From positions 1-64,000 of the forward strand of contig DEHD01000040.1 in assembly GCA_002351725.1 (NCBI GenBank): DNA of 64,000 bases. Direction: 5' to 3'. Made by a program: the position numbers and the translations under genes. Below, piece after piece: positions 59,554 through 64,000 of this stretch. The notes beneath the pieces were generated by a model. That model worked only from the letters and a program-made list of their open reading frames with translations. It made no database searches and was not told the origin of the DNA. The stretch is from Prevotella sp. UBA2809 (GTDB taxonomy: Bacteria; Bacteroidota; Bacteroidia; Bacteroidales; Bacteroidaceae). Each line of letters starts with the position of its first letter. The first letter of the stretch is position 1.

Positions 59554-61578
59554 TTAACTAACTCGGAGACAGAGCATTGTGAGGTCGTCGTTGGCCTCGG
59601 CACCACGGCGATGCTGGGCTACACGGGCCGACAGAGTCTCGACGACCTGCTGGGCTGAGTCGAAGTGGGTGTTGCGCAGGATTTCGAGCAAACGGTCGTC
59701 GCCAAACTGCTGCAGCTCAGGGTCTTCGGCCTCGTTGAGTCCGTCGGTATATACAAACAGCGGACGATTCTTGATGGTATCAATCTCCTCGCCTACATAC
59801 TCGAGATCGGGCCACAGACCGATGGGAGCATTGGACTCCATCTGGAGGAAATCGCCATGATTCTCGCCACCACCGATTACAGGAGGATTATGACCGGCAT
59901 TGCAGAAGTGGAGATGACCATTATCCATGTTCAGCATGCCAATCCACATGGTGACGAACATGCCGTTGACGTTATCCTCGCCTCCAAGCTCGGCATTCAT
60001 GTGTTTGCATATCTCGGCTGGCATCAAACCTTGGTTAGCCATAGTGCGGAAAAGGCGCGTGGCCTGAGCCATGAAGAGCGAAGCGGGAACTCCCTTACCA
60101 CTTACATCGCCTACGGCAAAGTAGAGCATATTGCCACGAACCACATAGCCGTAGAGGTCGCCTCCAACCTCCTTGGCGGGAGTCATCGAGGCGTACATGT
60201 CGAGGCCCTCGCGGTGAGGGAACTCGTGGGGTACCATCGACATCTGGATATTGCGCGCAATCTGCAACTCGCCCTCGATACGATCCTGAACAACCTTCAG
60301 CTTAGCAGCACGGCGGCGCAAAACACTATAGACGATGAAGAACACAATGAACAGCACGAGGGCGATGATCAACGCTGTGATACGTGTCTGGAGGAGCGAA
60401 GTTTCTTTCTCGGCTATCTGAGCCTCCTTATCCTTCGTATCGTAGACGGTGGCCAGCTCGGCTGCCTTATCGCGTTTCGCCCAAACTCTGGCAGAATCTA
60501 ACGCATAAATAATACGAGTGGCAATGGCCAAGGCTGAATCGCGACGACCTGCGCCAAGATATGCCTTGAACCTTAAAGAAACAAAACCTGCGATATTGTC
60601 TATGTTCCACTCTTGTTTCCTGAAACGCAAAATTTCCTCAATATTATCGATATTCTTCAAGGCCTCTTCGTAATGATGGGATTCAAGCAGATAATCGACT
60701 GTGTTAAGGCGGCCTATCTGTGATTTATAATAAGGATTCTTAATAGCCTGCTGGTATGCAAGCGCAGCCTCATCGGCACGCCCCATACGATTAAGGAACA
60801 AGGCTTTCATTATCAGCAACTTATAGGATGTACTTTGCGCAGCAGATGTTTCACCATTTTTCTGTACATAGTCATTAAGATAGGTCTCGCCGACTTCCAA
60901 CCATTTCATGGCTCGCTGATCCTGCTTCATATTAGCGTATGCAATCATAGCCGAAGCAGCCAGACGTATGCGCATATAAGCGTAGAGAGCTAAATCCAAG
61001 GAATCGCCTTGAGCGTCGGCTTCATACTTACCAATAAGGCCAACGGTTTTCTTAAACTGCGCCTCGGCCTCATCAAAGCGATAAAGATAGATATTATAAT
61101 AGCCCAGGAGAGAGTTCAGCATCAAATGATTGGACCTAAGTTTGCTATGACTGGCAATAAAATCAGGGTCGACAGAATCGAGAAACTGTCTTGTGCGTCG
61201 CAAGCCGCGCTCATAATGTCCGCCAATATAATCGAGCTGATAAGACATTCCTGCAATCATATAATGAAAGTAACGATCCTCATCGTTCTCTATCTTGCGA
61301 TTTAATGCAGTATCGGCAATGGCCATAGCAAGTGTATCGTTGTAATCGCTCCAATAGTTTACCTTATAAAAGTCGGCACCTGTACGTCCGATAGCTCCTG
61401 CCTGCAACAGGCTGTCGACGGTATGAGGTACAGAACGGGATGCTAGAACAAGACTATCAAACTTATCGGGATTGAAGTTACTTGTCTGCCGAGCCTTACC
61501 GCACGAGCCAAGAAATAATACTACAGCCACGATGGCTACAGACAAACCGAAAAACGGGCGTAACTGATTTGGTTGCAT
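59554..61578 (-). CDS. TPR lipoprotein with SpoIIE-type PP2C phosphatase
   Basis: This 674-residue signalling protein has a lipobox-like LGSC (Cys26), a periplasmic TPR-like helical region (about 60-370), a coiled stretch, a TM helix (about 400-420) and a cytoplasmic SpoIIE/RsbU phosphatase domain. Domain marks include QMSMVPHEFP, KEVGGDLYGY (metal Asp474) and VGDVSGKGVPASLFMA. It should sense a periplasmic cue and dephosphorylate a cytoplasmic partner. No anti-sigma or STAS partner is in the window. Its promoter is at 61614-61645. Confidence 0.9.
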   Translation of the reverse strand: MQPNQLRPFFGLSVAIVAVVLFLGSCGKARQTSNFNPDKFDSLVLASRSVPHTVDSLLQAGAIGRTGADFYKVNYWSDYNDTLAMAIADTALNRKIENDEDRYFHYMIAGMSYQLDYIGGHYERGLRRTRQFLDSVDPDFIASHSKLRSNHLMLNSLLGYYNIYLYRFDEAEAQFKKTVGLIGKYEADAQGDSLDLALYAYMRIRLAASAMIAYANMKQDQRAMKWLEVGETYLNDYVQKNGETSAAQSTSYKLLIMKALFLNRMGRADEAALAYQQAIKNPYYKSQIGRLNTVDYLLESHHYEEALKNIDNIEEILRFRKQEWNIDNIAGFVSLRFKAYLGAGRRDSALAIATRIIYALDSARVWAKRDKAAELATVYDTKDKEAQIAEKETSLLQTRITALIIALVLFIVFFIVYSVLRRRAAKLKVVQDRIEGELQIARNIQMSMVPHEFPHREGLDMYASMTPAKEVGGDLYGYVVRGNMLYFAVGDVSGKGVPASLFMAQATRLFRTMANQGLMPAEICKHMNAELGGEDNVNGMFVTMWIGMLNMDNGHLHFCNAGHNPPVIGGGENHGDFLQMESNAPIGLWPDLEYVGEEIDTIKNRPLFVYTDGLNEAEDPELQQFGDDRLLEILRNTHFDSAQQVVETLSARVAQHRRGAEANDDLTMLCLRVS

Positions 61579-61613
61579 ACAAAATTTCAGGTTAAATGAT
61601 TAATAATTGGCTG

Positions 61614-61645
61614 CAAAGATACGCACTTTAAACGAAAAATGCAAA
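61614..61645 (-). promoter_or_regulatory. Promoter of the SpoIIE phosphatase gene
   Basis: On the minus strand TTTG (61642-61645) and TATCTTTG (61614-61621) are exactly 20 bases apart. Confidence 0.75.
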
Positions 61646-61659
61646 AAAAACGACGAATA

Positions 61660-61691
61660 ATTGGCGGTTTGGTAAATTTTCAGTAACTTTG
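61660..61691 (+). promoter_or_regulatory. Promoter of prfA
   Basis: ATTG (61660-61663) and TAACTTTG (61684-61691) are 20 bases apart. The prfA ATG follows 28 bases later. Confidence 0.6.
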
Positions 61692-61719
61692 CACCCCAAA
61701 TTAAAGGATTGAACAGAAT

Positions 61720-62835
61720 ATGGCAGAAACAAGCAACAGCATTCTACAGAAATTAGATGGCCTGGAGGCTCGCTTTGAGGAAGTATCAACTCTGATTACC
61801 GACCCATCAGTGATTGCCGACCAGCAGAGATTTGTGAAACTTACTAAGGAATATAAGGACCTGGGCGACATTATGGACGCTCGCAAGCGTTATATTGCCT
61901 GCCTGAACGGCATTAAAGAGGCTAAGGACATTCTGGCCAACGAGAGCGACCCAGAGATGAAGGAGATGGCTCGCGAGGAACTGGCCATGAACGAAGAGCT
62001 GCAGCCACAGCTGGAAGAGGAAATTAAGATAGCACTGATACCAAAAGACCCCGAGGACGCTAAGAACGTGGAGATGGAGATACGCGCCGGAACAGGTGGC
62101 GACGAGGCTTGCTTGTTTGCAGGAGATCTGTTCAAGATGTACAAGAACTACTGCGAATCGAAGGGTTGGCAGGTTTCTATCACCTACGTATCAGAGGGTG
62201 CCGTGGGAGGATTCAAGGAGATTGACTTCTCTGTATCAGGTGCCGATGTTTACGGCACACTGAAATATGAATCAGGTGTTCACCGCGTGCAGCGCGTACC
62301 TGTAACCGAATCGAACGGGCGCATGCAGACCAGTGCCGCAACAGTAGCAGTACTGCCTGAGGCCGACAAGTTTGAGGTGCATGTAAACGAAGGAGAAATC
62401 AAGTGGGATACCTTCCGTTCGAGTGGCGCAGGCGGTCAGAACGTTAACAAGGTAGAATCGGGTGTTCGTTTGCGCTATATGTGGAAGAATCCTAATACAG
62501 GCGAAACCGAAGAAATTCTGATTGAGTGTACCGAAACTCGTGACCAGCCTAAGAATAAAGAGCGCGCACTTTCCCGCTTATACACATTTTTATACGACAA
62601 GGAGCACCAGAAGTATGTAGATGATATCGCAAGCCGCCGAAAGAGCTTGGTATCTACCGGCGACCGTTCAGCCAAAATCCGCACATACAACTTCCCACAG
62701 GGCCGTGTTACCGATCACCGCATCGGCTATACCACACACGACTTGCAGGGTTTCCTTGGTGGCGACATTCAAGCCATGATTGATGCGCTGACCGTAGCAG
62801 AGAATGCCGAGCGCATGAAGGAGAATGAACTTTAA
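61720..62835 (+). CDS. prfA: Peptide chain release factor 1
   Basis: RF1 releases finished proteins at UAA and UAG. The 371-residue protein has the GGQ motif in SSGAGGQNVNKVES and RF1-type flanking blocks (AGTGGDEACLFAGDL). Length is normal. Its presence indicates that the UAG in the acyltransferase remnant is a true stop in this organism. Confidence 0.97.
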   Translation: MAETSNSILQKLDGLEARFEEVSTLITDPSVIADQQRFVKLTKEYKDLGDIMDARKRYIACLNGIKEAKDILANESDPEMKEMAREELAMNEELQPQLEEEIKIALIPKDPEDAKNVEMEIRAGTGGDEACLFAGDLFKMYKNYCESKGWQVSITYVSEGAVGGFKEIDFSVSGADVYGTLKYESGVHRVQRVPVTESNGRMQTSAATVAVLPEADKFEVHVNEGEIKWDTFRSSGAGGQNVNKVESGVRLRYMWKNPNTGETEEILIECTETRDQPKNKERALSRLYTFLYDKEHQKYVDDIASRRKSLVSTGDRSAKIRTYNFPQGRVTDHRIGYTTHDLQGFLGGDIQAMIDALTVAENAERMKENEL

Positions 62836-62836
62836 T

Positions 62837-62864
62837 ACATTAAACATTAAACATTAAACATTAA
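62837..62864 (+). repeat. Perfect heptanucleotide array between prfA and pyrF
   Basis: Four identical units of ACATTAA run from two bases after the prfA stop to 16 bases before the pyrF ATG. Confidence 0.9.
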
Positions 62865-62879
62865 AGAATTAAATCAGAT

Positions 62880-63743
62880 ATGACCAGAAAAGAACTGATT
62901 GAACAGATTCGCGAGAAGCAGAGCTTTCTGTGCGTGGGACTGGACACAGACCTAGACAAAATGCCCAAAGGCCTGAAGGAGATTGTGAAGAAAGAGTATG
63001 AAGAGGAGGAAATGACCTTCGGCATGCTGTTTGAGTTTAGCACCCGCATTATCGATGCTACTGCTCCCTACTGCGTGGCCTACAAGCCCAACCTGGCCTT
63101 CTACGAGGCTTACGGCATTGAGGGTATGGCTGCTTTCGAGGGCATTATCGAATATCTGCAGGAGAACTACCCCAAACACCTTATCATCGCTGATGCCAAG
63201 CGCGGCGATATTGGCAACACATCTAAGATGTACGCAAAGACATTCTTTGAGCAGTACAACGTTGATGCGCTGACCGTTGCACCTTACATGGGCGAAGACT
63301 CAGTAACACCATTCCTTGGTTACGACGGCAAATGGGTAGTGCTGCTGGCACTTACCAGCAATAAGGGCAGCCACGACTTCCAGCTGATGAAGGACGAGAA
63401 CGGCGAGCGCCTGTTTGAGAAAGTACTAAAGAAGAGTCAGGAATGGGGCAACGACGAGAACATGATGTACGTAGTTGGTGCCACACAGGGACAGATGTTT
63501 GAAGACATCCGCAAGCTGGCTCCAAAACACTTCCTGCTGGTTCCTGGCGTTGGTGCTCAGGGCGGCAGTCTGGAGGAGGTTTGCAAATACGGTATGATTG
63601 ACGACTGCGGACTGTTAGTAAACTCAAGTCGCGGCATCATATACGCATCCGGCGAGAAAGACTTTGCTGAAGTAGCAGGCCAGAAGGCTAAAGAACTACA
63701 GGAGCAGATGGCCAAGATTTTGGCAGATGCAAGCATCTGCTAA
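62880..63743 (+). CDS. pyrF: Orotidine-5'-phosphate decarboxylase
   Basis: PyrF makes UMP in pyrimidine synthesis. The 287-residue protein is the longer type 2 form, with FLCVGLDTDLDKMP, the catalytic DAKRGDIGNT and a C-terminal VNSSRGIIYA phosphate-binding block. It lies between two heptad-repeat spacers. Confidence 0.96.
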   Translation: MTRKELIEQIREKQSFLCVGLDTDLDKMPKGLKEIVKKEYEEEEMTFGMLFEFSTRIIDATAPYCVAYKPNLAFYEAYGIEGMAAFEGIIEYLQENYPKHLIIADAKRGDIGNTSKMYAKTFFEQYNVDALTVAPYMGEDSVTPFLGYDGKWVVLLALTSNKGSHDFQLMKDENGERLFEKVLKKSQEWGNDENMMYVVGATQGQMFEDIRKLAPKHFLLVPGVGAQGGSLEEVCKYGMIDDCGLLVNSSRGIIYASGEKDFAEVAGQKAKELQEQMAKILADASIC

Positions 63744-63745
63744 AA

Positions 63746-63773
63746 GTGAATAGTGAATAGTGAATAGTGAATA
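63746..63773 (+). repeat. Perfect heptanucleotide array after pyrF
   Basis: Four identical GTGAATA units occupy 63746-63773. One base later a GTG begins the HD-domain gene. Confidence 0.9.
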
Positions 63774-63774
63774 A

Positions 63775-64000
63775 GTGGGCGAAGTTAAGATCATCAACGA
63801 CCCGGTATTCGGGTTTATCAAAATACCAAAGGGTATACTCTACGGAATTGTAGAGCACCCCTTGTTTCAGAGGCTAAACCGCATCAATCAGCTGGGGTTA
63901 GCCTTTGTGGTGTATCCTGGAGCAAGGCACACCCGATTCCAGCACTCACTGGGTGCATTCCATCTGATGAGCGAGGCTATACAGAACCTGCAGCAGAAGG
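63775..64000 (+). CDS. HD-superfamily phosphohydrolase, 5' part only
   Basis: The frame from GTG 63775 encodes a VGEVKIINDPVFGFIKIP start followed by PLFQRLNRINQLGLAFVVYP and ARHTRFQHSLGAFHL. The HTRFQHS segment is the first HD-domain metal-binding part of dGTPase-like phosphohydrolases. The gene runs off the window. No ATG is available upstream in frame, so GTG is the likely start, directly after the heptad array. Confidence 0.82.
   Translation, partial: MGEVKIINDPVFGFIKIPKGILYGIVEHPLFQRLNRINQLGLAFVVYPGARHTRFQHSLGAFHLMSEAIQNLQQK

Noticed and set aside
62837..62864. Possible CRISPR-like repeat array
   Set aside because: Units are seven bases with no spacers, so this and the other short arrays are simple tandem repeats. 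No cas genes are present.
1..64000. tRNA, rRNA and metabolite riboswitches
   Set aside because: No cloverleaf, rRNA or known riboswitch core could be recognised by eye. A tRNAscan-SE and Infernal run would settle this.

Overview
The window looks like chromosome from a Prevotella-type member of the Bacteroidales. Four things point there. Promoters match the Bacteroidetes pattern TTTG-N20-TAnnTTTG, with exact 20-base spacers at several genes. Start codons follow A/T-rich stretches rather than strong Shine-Dalgarno sites. The gene families are typical: Bat aerotolerance operon, UxuA/UxuB, HU-HIG with a smalltalk protein, a C69 dipeptidase and many lipoproteins. The protein sequences read like Prevotellaceae orthologues. 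Species cannot be fixed from sequence alone.

Layout. 1-1230: an IS110-family element whose non-coding end abuts an RND efflux operon (adaptor, pump, TolC; 1236-6807). This is followed by a very large secreted GH5 plus GH106-like glycosidase (6815-10912). 10991-11885: a decayed acyltransferase joined to a scrap of a second acetyltransferase gene, then three small genes. 13215-23318 (minus): moxR, a DUF58 gene, the bat genes (batB/C and batD/E each fused), a PAP2 phosphatase and queA, overlapping almost throughout. 23462-28259 (minus): ftsY, rimO, a small HU protein and a 746-residue HU-transmembrane-LysM protein, apparently one operon from a clear promoter. 28364-35527: ribosomal L28/L33 and DUF4295, pncC, tsaD, map, a lipoprotein, a HAD phosphatase, a C69 dipeptidase and nadC. 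35576-42037: an outer-membrane barrel, cstA, a GHL10 hydrolase and the uxuAB hexuronate genes.

42089-49109 (minus) is a branched-chain amino acid operon: leuA, leuC, leuD, a citramalate-synthase-like gene, leuB and a TPR protein. Ahead of it lies an attenuator whose 22-codon leader peptide is rich in Leu and Ile codons, with a possible antiterminator pairing visible in the sequence. 49277-57483 is mostly housekeeping: a MORN-GH25 protein, rlmH, a zinc metallopeptidase, a DUF5715 protein, phoH, purC, menG/ubiE, aroE and purM. 57521-59292 is an accessory cassette (M15 peptidase, small wHTH-like ORF, HU-HIG, smalltalk) marked by three 27-bp nonamer arrays and a very A/T-rich spacer. 59381-59552 has promoter and terminator but no ORF, so it is a small-RNA candidate. 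The window closes with a TPR/SpoIIE phosphatase, prfA, pyrF and the start of an HD phosphohydrolase.

A recurring theme is short tandem repeats of period 7, 8 or 9 directly ahead of start codons. One inverted pair of period-7 arrays sits inside the tolC coding region. The observations most worth following are the leu/ile attenuator, the HU-LysM protein, the nonamer-marked HU-HIG/smalltalk cassette, the orphan RNA and the IS110 bridge-RNA candidate.
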